Assembly: GCA_018857735.1 (NCBI GenBank)
Contig: JABMCL010003293.1
Location: forward strand, 546,001-610,000
From: Alviniconcha marisindica
Lineage: Eukaryota; Mollusca; Gastropoda; Provannidae
Length of the DNA stretch: 64,000 bases
Direction: 5' to 3'
Under the pieces are notes generated by a model, which saw only the letters and a program-made list of their open reading frames with translations, had not been told where the DNA came from and ran no database searches. Below, in pieces: positions 21,608-35,118 of this stretch (its first letter is position 1; every line of letters starts with the position of its first letter). The position numbers and the translations under genes were made by a program.

Positions 21608-24480
21608 GTCTAAGAATAAGACTTTATAGTGCTTTCACATTTTTTGATGACCTTGGAGGTAGGTCACAGCCATCAAAACTCGTATGAATATATCCAAACC
21701 TTCATAAAATGTTACAATACAAAAGTCACAGTCACTGAAGTGGTAATCTGGTATAAATGACTGTAAAAATAACAAACATGTGTATCAACGTGTATTGTTT
21801 GGAACACACCACAAACATTATTTATCTAAACAATGCATAACAAAAACTATTCATACATAAAATAGCTATTGTTATATTTTCAAAATTGGTGTAAAAAATT
21901 ATAGCATCTCACATGAAAAGCATAGCAGTATCAGCACACACAATGATTTTTAGCAAAGCTGTACAAAAAATAGGCATATATATGTACAGTGCCCTTTGAA
22001 TATGATATACATTCTGTAGGAGCTATAATATGAAAAATCAGAGATTCAGTGCCAGCAACTGTTCCAGACAGTCAGACAGCAGAGCGGATTTAATTTGTGT
22101 CTGCATTTGTCAATGGCACCTCACTATGAGGGCCAGTTCTCAGGAAATTCACACTGAACACAGGGAATTTTAAACGTTTTTACTATTTAATAAAACCTTT
22201 AAAATGGCTCAAGGTCAATACAAACCCTGCATAAATGTGTTTTCCTCCAGAAGATATTGAGTATCATCTGGTAATGTTCAGGAAGAAAATTACAACACAA
22301 AATTTTGCTGAAGAATGAAACGTGTTAGTTGTCTTAACTGAATACATTTCTTCAGTATAAAGTTACTTTAAACACTGTGTTTACCATACTGTTCATATCT
22401 GAATTGTTTTTAAAAAAGAGAGTTATTTTACTCACCAAGAAACATGATTTCTATTTTCATCTTTCTGATTCCACCGTGACATTGATTTAAACTAAAATTT
22501 GATCATGGTAACTGGAACTGATATGAAAACAAAAACTAATGCCAGTTATCATCATGCAAAGTTTAAAAGACCTCACGTACACAATCTCAGAGCAAAAAGT
22601 CAATGTTACAGTATTGGTTGGGTCTGTTCATCACTGTTCTCCATCAAAAATGCTTTAGAGTCATGAAAAGCATTCCATGCACACTAGTGTTCATGTAAGT
22701 AGGTCACCCTCATGTAAAGAGTTTAAGAAATCTTACTGCAAACATTTCTCTAACAGGGTGATATAATCATATGGGCTGGCAGCCAACTGAACATTCACAA
22801 ATTTTACAGAATAAGTCAAAAGACTGTAGACTGATAATCTTTGATAAGACGCAAAATATTTCATGAGTCAAAATCTATGTGTAGTACATACACATACTAC
22901 TTATGTCCAAGTTATATGATATAAATCACTTACCCGAAAGACAAATTACACAATACACAGCATGTGTAGCACAGGTAAATAAAAACACAGTCACAAGCAT
23001 GTCCGCAAATGTAGAATTGTTTTTTGTTTGTGTTGCATACTCTCCAAATTGGCACTTTATTCATACACAAAGGGATAATTATGTGAGGACTGTAACTGTA
23101 AGACTACTCTCACAGGCAACCAATCCTACTACACCTTATTGCTACAGTTTTAGAAAATCTTTTTTTATTCTCTGCATATCAACCTGTTACTCTAAGTCTT
23201 TCAAGACCATGTTTTATGGACATTACTATTACTGTTTCACTCAGCTGTTTTTAACACAGATGATTTAGTCCCTCATTTGCTCTCCAAAACAACTGATCAA
23301 AAGAAGTGAAACATTGACAGGTCAAAAGAAGCAGGAAAAAGATACTGAAAGAACGAGAAATATCCTGTCGAATTTGCTGCATGTTACATAGAAATGATGT
23401 GGTGTACCTGTAATGCACCATAACCTGTTTGACATGATGAGTGTTCAATATCCTCATAGATTGATTATATAATTATTAGTTAGATATTTGTTTAACACCC
23501 TGTTCAAGTCCATAGACTAGTCTTTAATGTTCTGCAGTTGAGCATTGACTCCATGTTTGCTTTCTTCCCTATGCTTGTAGTTGAGTGCTTGCATCTGATC
23601 TCAACTATGGCCACTAGTTTATCACAAGTTCCCTTGAATTTAGAATTTTGGTCCCTTTTCCTGAGTAAACCCACTCTTGCTGTCCACCTTTGTTGACTTT
23701 CATTTCAGCTTCTGCCTTCCCTCTGATATCACACCTAAAATATTCTCTTTCTTCTCTTTAGTAATAATGATAATCACAGAAATGTCTAAAGTACCTACCC
23801 AGTGGCTCAAACCGCTGAACAAACACAACACACATAATGTACATTGAGACAGAGGCAGTTATCAATTTAACAAACAGCTAACACCTAATGTAAAAAAGGG
23901 GAAAAACACCAAACCCCCCTTTTGGGGAACAGCCCTGCTCAGAAACTATTGACATTTTGATCATTATTGGCATCTTATTGGCTCTAGCAAGAATGTTGGT
24001 TAAAGCCAAATAGTTTTGTGAAATGAGTCCCATCTCAGGTTTGCCCTGATTTAATGCCCATGGTTGATGGCATGTTAAAAACCACTTATCTATCCCATCT
24101 CCGGATTACTTGCAGCTACAGTAACCTTCATGACAAAGCAAACTCTATTATTCAAATTCCCCACATCAGAGTGCAACTGCCAGTGTGGTGGGCAACTCTG
24201 CTGTTGTATAGATAGCACAACACTAAGTAAAAGTGTGGGGAAACAGTTGCACACACTACTGTCTCACCCAACATTGGATGAACTTCAGGATTTAGCTCAG
24301 GAACACCATTAAACAAACGAAACAGGGAATCCCCCTTTTAAGACTGCTCTACAAGTAAAATAAAAGTGGTCTCAAGAGAAGGGTGGTCTCTCCTCAGGGG
24401 TACCATTTTACCTTTAAATATTCCTAGCCTTGCAGTAACCTTTCTTGTAAGTACGAACCGCTCACATCACAAAAATGTCC
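21608..24480. other. AT-rich flank of the C19orf12 homologue
   Basis: No gene was recognised. Part of this may be 3' UTR of the minus-strand C19orf12 homologue. At 23760-23850 there is a dispersed repeat fragment (CTACCC-GTGGCTCAA...ACATAATGTACATTGAGA) shared with 47990-48070. Confidence 0.4.
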
Positions 24481-24520
24481 TTGATCTAGTGTTGGTATGA
24501 ATGACTGATGAGGGTGACGA

Positions 24521-24611
24521 TTAGTGAATCTGCAACAGCCACCAGCCTCCGGCTTTGACTCCATTTGCGAATGAACGAAGCAGTGTGAGAAGAGCTTGTC
24601 GCTGAGCCTGC

Positions 24612-24650
<39 letters not shown>

Positions 24651-27421
24651 AATATAAAAACAACAACAACTAACAACAGATAATCCTGAATGGCATTTTT
24701 TGCTGTTTCCTTTATCACCCCTCTGCATCTACCACTGTACCAGCCTTCTGGTACCCTGCTGTCTGCACAAGAAAACTGACATAAAATTCTATAGAACAAA
24801 ACCTAAAAAACTCTGTGAATTTGTTTCTCTGTTTAACGGTTCTGTACGTCTGGAACTCTTCGCTTACTTTGGATATAAATAAACCATTTGAAACACTGAA
24901 TGCAGGAGGTGGTGGAGCTGAGTGGAAAAGACTCAGGAGGTTGCAGGCTCAAATCCCAACGCAGGAAGTAACCTAAAAGCCCCCTTCCTTAGTCTCTGGG
25001 TAGTGTGCTCAGTATCTAGCCCTTTTTATGAGCTGAAATACTTGGGATGCATGTGTCACACAGGCCTATGCACACTGAAAAACCCAAGGCAGTGAGAAAC
25101 TGTTGCTCTGGTAAAAAATATATTTTAGACAATTTAGTCTCACCAATGTTCAACATGGATAATAAGGCTGGGTAGCTTGGCTGTTGCAAGCCCTGGTTTT
25201 CTTGAGGGAAAGAAGCATGAACTGTTCTGAAAGGTTTCCATCTGAGACAATAAAGTATGCATCACTCTACCCCCACTCCCCACAAAATCAGAAGAGAAAA
25301 GAAACCACCAGACAAAAGCAACAATAAAAGAGCAGCCCATAACTGAACTGTAAGTTTACCTGGGCACCGATAAAGTGTGTGAGGGCCTTGATGGATGTGC
25401 TGCCAACAAGCTCCTGTACTTTCTGGACGATCTTCTTTTTCTCTTCATCTGTCAGGTTACGTATTACAGCGATCAATGAATCATAGTCACTGCTGAAACA
25501 ATAGCCCATCATGGATCCTGAAAGAGAGTAACAAACAAGACTACAGGAAAGAAACTTTGTTGTATTGTTTGTGCGGTGTCTTTATTTGCACTAATTAACT
25601 CTCTTGTGTGTTGATTCTGCATGATATTCTGGGCCTTGTTCTGTTTCAGATTGTTACAGGAAAGAAAGTTATAAAATCAATAACATATATATGTTAAGGG
25701 CCTGCTTCAACCTGGGGGTAAGGGTCACAGGAATAGAAATAATCAGGGCCAAAACAAAGTTAAGGCCAAAATAAAGAAGAAAAAGAAGAAGAAAAAAAGT
25801 GTGTCGTGGGGAAAAAAAAGAATAGCAAGAGCAAACCTAAGCCTCAGATGTCTTATTACCCAAAACACTCATTTCTTTTCTTTTCACTCTTGTGTGACCT
25901 TGGAAACGGACCAAGGTCACCAAAATTGGCTTAAAGTTGACAAGCAGTTAAGACCAAACAATTTTTGACAGATTCCATTACATAACCCAACTTTTTGTAA
26001 TTCAATTATCCCAAGAAATACACACCAGAGTCGCTAAAAGTACAATACATTATCACATCTGGTCTCTGCAAATTATCATGCAAGTAACAATCACACAAAG
26101 TTTAAAGTCCATTACTATATTTAACTTAAGACATTACCATTTATAATATTCAGAAAAATAGCTTTCAGACTGAGAGTGACCTTTTTGAAATAACTGACCT
26201 TAAAATAAGGTCACACTACTTGTCATTAAAACTGGTATGACTAGGTAAACCTCAACATAGGTACCATCAAGCAAAGTTTTTAATCAAAATGGCGTTACAC
26301 AGCAGCTGAAAACAAAACATTTTTGCTGAGTCTAGCTAGTGGTCATCCTGAGATCACCCTGAGGCAATTTTTATGTGATATACACAGCTTGATGCCAGTT
26401 GGATTTCTCATGTATTTGTTTATGAATGACTTGTTTGCTGTTGTTGTAATTTAATGATGTTTCAGGTCTGGAGTGAATGTGTGATGAGTGTACCTGGCAC
26501 CACAAAACATTCCTTGTCCAATTGTATTGATACTTGGCAATAAAATTCTATTGTTGTACTGATTGACAGGACATTAAAATACAATTACAGTAAACAGCAG
26601 CTGAAAAGTTATTTGCGAGAATTACTTCTAAAATGCCTCACAAATAATGTACAAAAAAAAAAAAAGAGAAAGGGAAGCACTGCATCTGATAAGAACATAA
26701 CTTGAAAGTAAAATATCAAACCTGCCACTCCTCCAACCATGGCACCAACAGGTCCACCAAAAACGCCACAAACTGCTGATCCACCAGCTGCCCATGCCAC
26801 CTGCTTAAAAATACCTGAAATTTAAAGCACAACAAAAACATCAGTGCACACACTCAGCTATGCAAGAGCTTGTACCAGTCATATCACTGACCATCTCTGG
26901 AAAATATAGTTACCTTTTTGTTGTTGTTGTTGAAGTTTTTCTTCTAAACTGAGTGAGTAAGCTCAAAAAAGTTTGATTCAAAAACTGTCTTTGGATGGCA
27001 TTTTTGTAACTATAAGAGGGCTTTGTTCATAGCGGTAAGTAGCTTGGTGTTTTATGCTTGTTCATTGCAGAGCAGCATAGATTCACTTAAATACTATATT
27101 ACACAGACACATCAAACACAGACACAAACACACATGTACTTTCTCTTTCTCTTAATGATGCTGCATTTTTGCCTCCGTTACACAGTGAAAAGCCAGGCAA
27201 GAAAGATATGCCAAACTCTGATGGAAATACATAAAGAGTGAGTGAGAGTTGTTATAACCTAATCCTACAGCTATATTATAATTCAAGTCTCATAAATTAG
27301 ATTTATAATTGTATTGTCTCTTACCTCTGGCTGTTTTTCTCAATTCTTCATCTGTGTCCAGAATCTCCATTAGATGATTATAGTAAGGGATGAATGCCAT
27401 GCCTACTAGACCGGCTGCCAT
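24521..27421 (-). CDS. C19orf12: C19orf12-family membrane protein, 4 exons
   Basis: Coding exons in transcript order are 27421-27325, 26814-26722, 25517-25360 and 24607-24521. All introns are GT-AG, phases are 1, 1, 0, and the total is 145 codons including TAA. The ATG at 27421 is in strong context (CAAAATGG), 37 bases inside an exon that opens after TTGTTGTTGCTGCAG, so at least one 5' UTR exon exists upstream. The Gly-rich hydrophobic hairpin (GGSAVCGVFGGPVGAMVGGVAG, residues about 41-62) matches the transmembrane segment of human C19orf12 (MPAN/NBIA4; Nazo in Drosophila), as does the following L-T-DEEKKKIVQKVQELVG helix. The family acts at mitochondria, ER contact sites and lipid droplets; its biochemical role is unsettled. 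The gene lies head to head with IDE. The length is close to the human 141-152 residues. Confidence 0.86.
24608..24650. repeat. (AG)n microsatellite before last C19orf12 exon
   Basis: About 40 bases of AG on the plus strand form a CT pyrimidine tract immediately upstream of the acceptor of the terminal exon. The microsatellite therefore doubles as the polypyrimidine tract. Confidence 0.8.
24895..25115 (+). mobile_element. Possible tRNA-derived SINE
   Basis: GGTGGTGGAGCTGAGTGG and then GCAGGCTCAAATCCC look like weak A and B boxes of a tRNA head, followed by a non-coding body ending near a GGTAAAAAATA tail. It lies in the last intron of the C19orf12 homologue. Confidence 0.4.
25590..25665 (+). 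repeat. Dispersed repeat family A, copy 2 (partial)
   Basis: CTAATTAACTCTCTTGTGTG followed by TTGATTCTGCAT and GGGCCTTGTTCTGTTTCAG. It matches the 3' half of the copy at 62185-62260. Confidence 0.7.
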
Positions 27422-28754
27422 TTTGAAAGCACTTGTAAAATGTGCAACACACCACCTTCTGCAGCAACAACAACAAAAAACAAACATCCTTTGGACCAAC
27501 TTAAAAAAAGAAGTTTAAAACTGAATAAATGCAACAACAACAACAGTGGTAATGAATTTGACTGCCAAGAAATATTGGTGTGCGCACAAAGCCTTGCACA
27601 TAAGTAATCCATCTATGCAGTGACCATGTTCGATTGTGCTTCACTTGGCTGTTGAGGGTGAATGCTCTCATTCTACACCACATACTCTCTCATTGACCAT
27701 GATGTGCTAGGCTTGGCATCTACCCCAAGATTCCTCCGGAGTCAAATTCTGTGGAGACTGCAAGAGTCTTTTGAATGAGCCTAGAAGCCACTGTTCCCCA
27801 TGTGTATTATCATAATTATGTACTATATATATAATATGCATACGTGTAGAAAGATTAGAGCTAAGGAGCTGCGTGAAAGTCAAGGTGGCCATCCTGGTCC
27901 CTAATACAGTAATAGTCCTTATGGTCTCTGTGGATGTAAAGTAACATTTGAAGAAGACACAGAAGGATTGCTCCAGATTCACTCTAGTTGTTCTGGAACC
28001 AGCTTGGTGGCACTGGCAGCCTCCACAACCTGCAGCAAACTCCCACAGTCCCAGCTCCCTGTAAATATTTTTAACTGTTTGTTTTTTAAGTGGCACCCAA
28101 GCCACAACAAAGACCGTCACCACCTGAGTCAGTTACAATCAGGGTGGCCTGGCTCCTAAATGAAAGAAGAAGATCACATGTACACGCATATTAAAAGACC
28201 CTAGCTGTAGCTCAGGTCAGGGTTTGGTGAATCGTAGAAAATAATCAGGCATACACTAAAGGTGACAGTTTTCAAATTGTTGAAGTTCGACGCAATACGT
28301 AAGAAGAAGAAGACCTGCCTGTAAAGTGTAATCCGCGGGTGAAATAAGAGCAAAAAAGAAGACCAACGGTTGTGGGAGAATGGGCGTCACCCATTCATCT
28401 GATGCCTTTAAAGTTTAAGCAAATTTAAAAATCACCTCAGCGCATCTAGACGAGCTCAATGTTTGGTTTACTCATGCCTAGCCCACATATATTGTTTATA
28501 ATGTAGTTTATAATTAATGTTCCTCTAACCACTATCTGGCGATCAAAAGTTAATTGATAGTGAAAGTAGGAGCGAACCCGCTCTTCAACAGGATTGAACA
28601 ATTTCAGAGACATTTCAAACCTAACAATATGCCTGTCACAAGCCTGCTTGTAGTTGATTTCGTTGAACATACCCAATGATAATTTGCGCGAAAGCAGATG
28701 ACAACTGAGATAAAGTCGAACTGAATGATGAAATCTCACTTCCAAGCGGGTTTC

Positions 28755-28852
28755 CCACGTTCACTTCCGGTTTCGACGGAAAACGCTCTTTTGTGCGAAA
28801 GAGTGATCTTAGTGTACTTGTATTACAGCTGTTGCAGTTGATAAGAGAGTTG
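28755..28852 (+). promoter_or_regulatory. Putative IDE promoter/5' UTR with ETS-type site
   Basis: ACTTCCGG at 28763-28770 is a consensus ETS/GABP site 83 bases before the upstream IDE start codon. No TATA box is seen. The position between two head-to-head genes makes it a candidate bidirectional promoter, although the 5' exon of the C19orf12 homologue was not located. Confidence 0.35.
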
Positions 28853-28908
28853 ATGAGAGCCCCATTCGCTTTGATTGCTGTAATTCGTCGACAGCAACAT
28901 ACAGTCAG
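28853..28908 (+). CDS. IDE: IDE exon 1: mitochondrial-type leader
   Basis: The exon reads [18 protein letters not shown], then a split Arg codon at a CAG|GTGAAT donor. It has several Arg, no acidic residues and hydrophobic residues between, as expected of an amphipathic mitochondrial presequence. The ATG has T at -3, a weak context. The phase (2) joins exactly to exon 2, which restores R-C-L-S-T before M24. I have no transcript evidence, so the exon rests on phase, donor quality and the parallel with the vertebrate gene. Confidence 0.72.
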
Positions 28909-31900
28909 GTGAATGTACAAGTTTATAATAACGGCTCAGAATATAATAGAAAAGTAGAAGAGGAAGGTATTCGTGCCAAAAATGTTTTAGTATAAGGTTG
29001 CATCATATTTCCAGATCCTGTTTAAGCTGGAAAAGTGCACATCGTGTTCCAAAACTGCTGTATAATATAATATATATATAATATATATAGAATTGGAAGA
29101 TCTCCAGTCGTAGGACCAGGAGTCGTGCTGTCTCAATAAACGTCGAGAGTGAGACGACCCGGGTGTAATAGCATGTCAGTGAACATATGGGATGGGGGGA
29201 TTAAGAAAAATAATATTTTAAAAATCATTAATTTCCCAGGTCCCCGACTTGACTGTTGGGCAGCCATAGTGGCCTCCGGGGATTAGCCCTGACCGGCATA
29301 GCGCCGGCCAGTATTTACCCTGCGTTGGTTAATAGTTACAGCCTTAAAAGATAATCCAAAAGTCCCCCATGAAAAACACCACAGCTGGAACACCGGCAAC
29401 AGATAGTGGTAAAGAATACGCCTCAGGGTTGTAGCACTAGCTGTAGCAGTGTAGGACTAGGATCTCGGCAGGCAGGTTGTCGGTCCCTCGGATTTGCATG
29501 AAAGTTCAACAAAAGTTGCAGGCTTAATAAATATTAGTTTGTATCATTGATTTATTTTTTATGCCAGTGAGATAATTTACACATATGGCTTTTTCCTCCC
29601 TTTTGTTTCTTTTTCATTGTTGCACAGGAGCTCTGAATTTTATAACATTCAGCATAATCTCCAAGCAGTTCCTGCTTAAAAGGATGGTGTCTGCCTACAT
29701 CAAAGAAGATAATATTAATATGTGGATTATGTACGCTGAATCTTTGGTTGATGAACAGGTCTTTTGACCTCCATCATTGCAGTGGTGCAAGTACTGCAAG
29801 TAAATTTGTCTGTTTATGCTAATATATAAATTTATATTTCATTTTACAGCAAGGTTCAGGACACGGGGAACAATGTTTAATGAAAACAAGTTTCTGAAGA
29901 TGGTTCTTTGTATTAAACACTGAAGATCCTGTAGCCCATCGGCATGTCACAGTTTGGTGATTTATGGAAGCACCAAAATAACCCAGCATGTATTAAAAGT
30001 ACTCCAACTCAAAGTGTTGCACATGCAGTTTGACACAATAATAATACATAAGAAGAAGAAGAACCCATTCAGCACAGTGTTCAGTTGTTAGTTATTTGTT
30101 GGGTTTTGATGTCCTACCAACTGCACAGGTATTAAGTGCCTTACAGATACCCTTTTACATTACATTACAGAGTCATCTCAGTGTATGGATTTACAGATTT
30201 GATGGATACTTTCTAACTAATCTAAGACTAAGTGCTCTGTAAAGCTTGTTGATGAGCACATAATGATTTTTTGTATGTTTATTTCGTCTCGAATAAATTT
30301 TTGTTTAAACCAAAGCGGGGCAGTCCCTGAACTATTATTATTAATCCTGTGTAATACCAAGTAAAATCATGAGGATGATGTTTAATCATTTGCCTAGATA
30401 AATATATATTAATAAATATATATTGTAAGTTATGTTACAAATGTTCTGCCTCTCTTTTTGTGTCTGTCTGTCTGTCAGTCTGCCTGCCTCAGTGTCTGTT
30501 TCAGCTCTTCTCCCACCTGTGTTCTTAGTTGCTGGATGTACTGCACAGTACACCACAGGAGGTTATCAATTCAGCATCACTGTTATGAACTGGTTTGGGG
30601 GGGTGGGGGGTATATTTTGATCTGTATCTCAACAATTATATACCACGTCTTTATTATCTATGAATAACACAGAACACAACTTTTTGACTGTATACATTAA
30701 TTATATATGCATATAATGCAAATGAATGCATATTATGTAATAGCAAAACAAAGTTTTCTTTTATAATTATGAATCATTGGGGCATGCACACCCCAAAATC
30801 AGTCCACCCTGCCAGTTGCTCACATACACACTAACACAGCACATGCACGTGTACACAACTCCATCATTAGTCTGACACAAATTAAGAGATGTACAGCTCA
30901 TTGTACTACTGAAGGAAGGGATTAATGTTCACACAAATGCTTTGTTTGTTTGATGCAGATGCTTGTCTACAATGGCGAGTGCACACATCAAGACAGTTGT
31001 TGAAAATGGCAGCATTATACGTTCAGAGAACGACACTCGGTTATACCGAGGTCTGGAACTGAACAATGGCATGAAGGTGTTGTTGGTCAGTGACAAGGAC
31101 ACAGACAAGTCTGCTGCTGGCATGGACATCAACATTGGTCAGTTGTGTAGTTTATTAGGAATAGGATAGTGCTGTTTAGTATTAGTAACACATTTTGTGG
31201 TTGTTATTAATGTTATATATTATTTTAAAAAAACATGTACAGTGTTGATATTATTTTGATTACCATTTTAAGTGAAGGTGAATATTTGTTGTTGTTCTTG
31301 TGTGTGTGTTTTTGCACTCCACCATACACTTTTGTATAGGCTCTTTTTTTCTTTCTTTTTCTTCCCTAGAGATTGTATTTGTAACACTGTAAATTGTAAA
31401 CTGAAAGTGTAAGAAATAAAATCACTTTGCTTTTTGAAGTTTTATCCAGATCTTGGCAAAGAATAACTGTGTTTGAAAAGGGATACACCCCCAGAATTTG
31501 CTCCCTGTTTTGTATTGTCTCATTAACTTGATTAAGGGGGTTATAAAACTGATAGACTGTGTTTTCTACTTCTATAGAAGTTCTTATCTAGTCAAGTTCA
31601 GACATTTAACTTTTAAGACCACAGGAGAGTTTTGAAAGAAGAGAAGTTTTCTTGAACTCGTTTGGAGCGAACTGAGCATTTGCCTTTCTTGCTTTAGCTG
31701 TTAAACTTATTTATCCATTCTGATCTAAACAGATGGGATTGACTGACTGATTGATGATTGATGGGTTTTAGATAAGCAACTCTGGGGTTCACAAGTCATC
31801 AGTCTGTTTCACTGATCATGTCACATGGCACTTTCGATTGGGTAAAAAATGAAGTTGAATGAGCTGAGGAGGTGGAAATTAGTGTGTGTGCATGCGTGTG

Positions 31901-32785
31901 CGTGCGACCTTGTGTGCTTGTGTTTTTGCCATGTTTTGTATGAAGATGTTTGTTATTTTTTGTATGTTTAGTACACTTGTATACCATTGATTTGTATTTA
32001 TAATTATGGGTATTTGTGCATTGTATGTTTTTCTTTAAGTTGTAAAGCGTTTTGAGTTTCCAAAAGCATTCTATAAATTCCCTGTTATCATTATTATTAT
32101 AATAATAATAGAAAGGTAGAACAAACCATTAAATGAGTTTGGCAGTAGGTCAAACATGCATGTCTATATTCTGAATCAGACCAGCTCTGGGCTCAAAGGA
32201 GACTAAACATAATCATTCATACCTAGATTTTCAGCAGAGGGGATCTCCTTGATGTCTGCTTCTGTGATATCCACAAATGGGAGCTTTGACTTTTTGGGAG
32301 GGAATGGGTACATTGTGCTAACCACCAGGAACTGTAGCAGCAAAATGCCAACATCATAGAGTGGTTCTAAGTCAGTAAATGTGTCAGTTTAACATTATTA
32401 ATTAGCAGGATCTTGCAATAGTTTCATCTTGAGACTTTGAGAATGTGCATTTATTTATTTATTCTGATTTTGTGTATATTATGACAGAGCTGACCCTTAT
32501 TGATGTTATACTGCCATTTTTTTTGCTTTATGCTGTTGAGCAATAATTGGAGCAACAGTACTGACAGTGACAAGCAGAGGCTGTAAATTGTCTTAAGTTC
32601 TAACTGGCTGTGTCAGTGACTGATTGGTTTTCTGTTCAGGATCCATGAAAGACCCACAAGATATACCTGGCCTTGCTCATTTCTGTGAACACATGCTGTT
32701 CCTGGGCACCAAGAAGGTATGTACCTAGTTGGGGAAGTGTGTGTGTTCACAGCTTGTGTGTGTGTGTGTTCACAGCTTATGTGTC

Positions 32786-32842
<57 letters not shown>

Positions 32843-35037
32843 AGTCTCATTTCATCTAAGATTTTATATTTTTTGATTGCCTTGGTGTGTGTGTGTGTGT
32901 TTTTAGCAGTTGTGCAAAGGCCTAAGCATTTGATGCACAACATTTAGATATATTTTTTCTGTCCATTTTTTTCCTTTTGAAAGAAATTGTTTTCCCTGCA
33001 TTTGATGCTGTATTAAGTTTGCTGTTTGCTTAAATACAACTTCATCAGGGTTTTGACAGCACATTGTTTTTTGTGTTTTTTCCAGTATCCAGAGGAAAAT
33101 GCTTACAGCAAGGTAAGGCAGGTCTATATATATATATATAGTCTGTAAAGTATTACAGTTTGAGTAGCAGTAATAAAATGATTACATTTTTTGTGTTTGG
33201 ATCTTGTTTTAGAACGCTAGCAGTCATTCTGTTTCAAATTTTTGAATCATTACAACATTTCTGCAAGAAGGCAGGCATTTTTTGTTATCAGAAGAGCATG
33301 TGTATTTGCTTCTGTAATGTCAGCCTTTAACCTGTGTGGGAGAGGATGCAGTCAGAGGATCTGTCTATCTATCTCTACATCTACACAACAGATTGCATAA
33401 AAGACTATGGGTTTGTTTTGAAAGACTACATTTTTGGTTTTTGAGATCAAACCTTTCAGTTTCATGTTGATGCTTTCTGAACAAATATTTGTCACAAGCT
33501 GCATGCTTTTTCAGTTTATACACAGCTGTCATGCTTTTTTGAGGATGAAATGAACAGCTTGAGGGTGTGTAAGACATCCTATTTCAGTTCTGTTTTGCAG
33601 CCAGTGTTTGTAATCATCTTTATTAGTTTATAACTTGTGACTTTGAATAGATTAGAGTTAGGAGTGGGAAGACCTTAGTGTTGGAATTGAGTGTGTGTTA
33701 TATATATATACATACTTATATATATAATATGCACAAGTATTACTCAGTAGTTGTAATGTATTTGATCAGCTGTGTATTGCATTGTGTTTTAAGAGCTTGA
33801 GGTTGTTGTGGGCAGTATCTGAGTGAGAATGGAGGCAGTTCGAATGCTTTCACATCCCTTGAACACACCAACTACTACTTCGATGTGGCTCCTGAAGGTC
33901 TGGCCAGCGCTTTGGACAGGTAGGCTGAACTATTGTACTAGTGCTTTGGACAGGTATACTGAACTATTGTACAAGCCCTTTGGACAGGTATACTGAACTA
34001 GTGTACTAGTGCATTGGACAAGTATACTGAACTATTGTACTAGTGCTTTGGATAGGTATGCTAGTGCTTTGGACAGATACAGTGAACTATTCTACTACTA
34101 GTACTTTTTTTGGACAGATACATATATATATATATATATGCTGAACTATTGTCCTGTTACATGTTGCGCTTTAAACTGAAATCAGCTGTTGCAACACTCA
34201 GCTGAGCAAGATCTTTTTTGTTTTGTTTTGTTGTTGTCATGTTTTATTCCATTTTTTGTGCAACTTACAGTGATATTGTAACAGTGCTTATAATAAACTA
34301 AATAGTCATCAGCAAAAAGAGTTCATAAACGTAACAAAAATGAATTATATTGGGGGGGAAATAGGTGAGAGAGAGGGAGACACGCATGCATGCACACGCA
34401 CGCACGCACACGCACGCACTCACGCACGCACACACACACACACACACACAATTCCAAACTAAAATTCAAGCAATTAAACGGCCCAGCAAACAGATCAACG
34501 ACGATCCTGAGCAAGATCTTTGCAACAACAACAAAAATGAAAATTTTGATGAACAGGTTGAGACCTTTTGATTTATTATTGTAACTTTTGAACCACTCAC
34601 TTTCACCACTCATGTTTGGTGATTAGAATGAGCCAAGACAGAATGGTGTATTATGATTGTGGCTGGATGTACTGGCTTTTATGATGGCCTTTGACAAAGT
34701 TTAAAGTGGGTTAGTGTTAGTCTTGTCATTATTGACAGTCTTTGTTGATTTACAGAAACACAGTCGGGGCTTCCCATCTTGTGCATTTCTGTGTACCGTA
34801 TGCATGAAGACTGAAGATAATGCATTAAAACTTTCTTGGGATGGTAGGCTTATGCGCTAAAATCAAAACCCATGCATTAGAAAATTCTTGTTTTCACTCA
34901 TTTGGGGGCGTCGCTGTGCTAAATACAGTTGATATTTTATGCGTGTGGTGGGGGAGGGGGTACATGCATGCACACACACGCATACACACATGCAGACACA
35001 AACACACACACACACATGCACACACACACACACACAC

Positions 35038-35118
<81 letters not shown>

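Noticed and set aside
27707..28123. 138-codon minus-strand frame as 5' part of the C19orf12 gene
   Set aside because: It is out of phase with the first coding exon, and no family similarity is visible.
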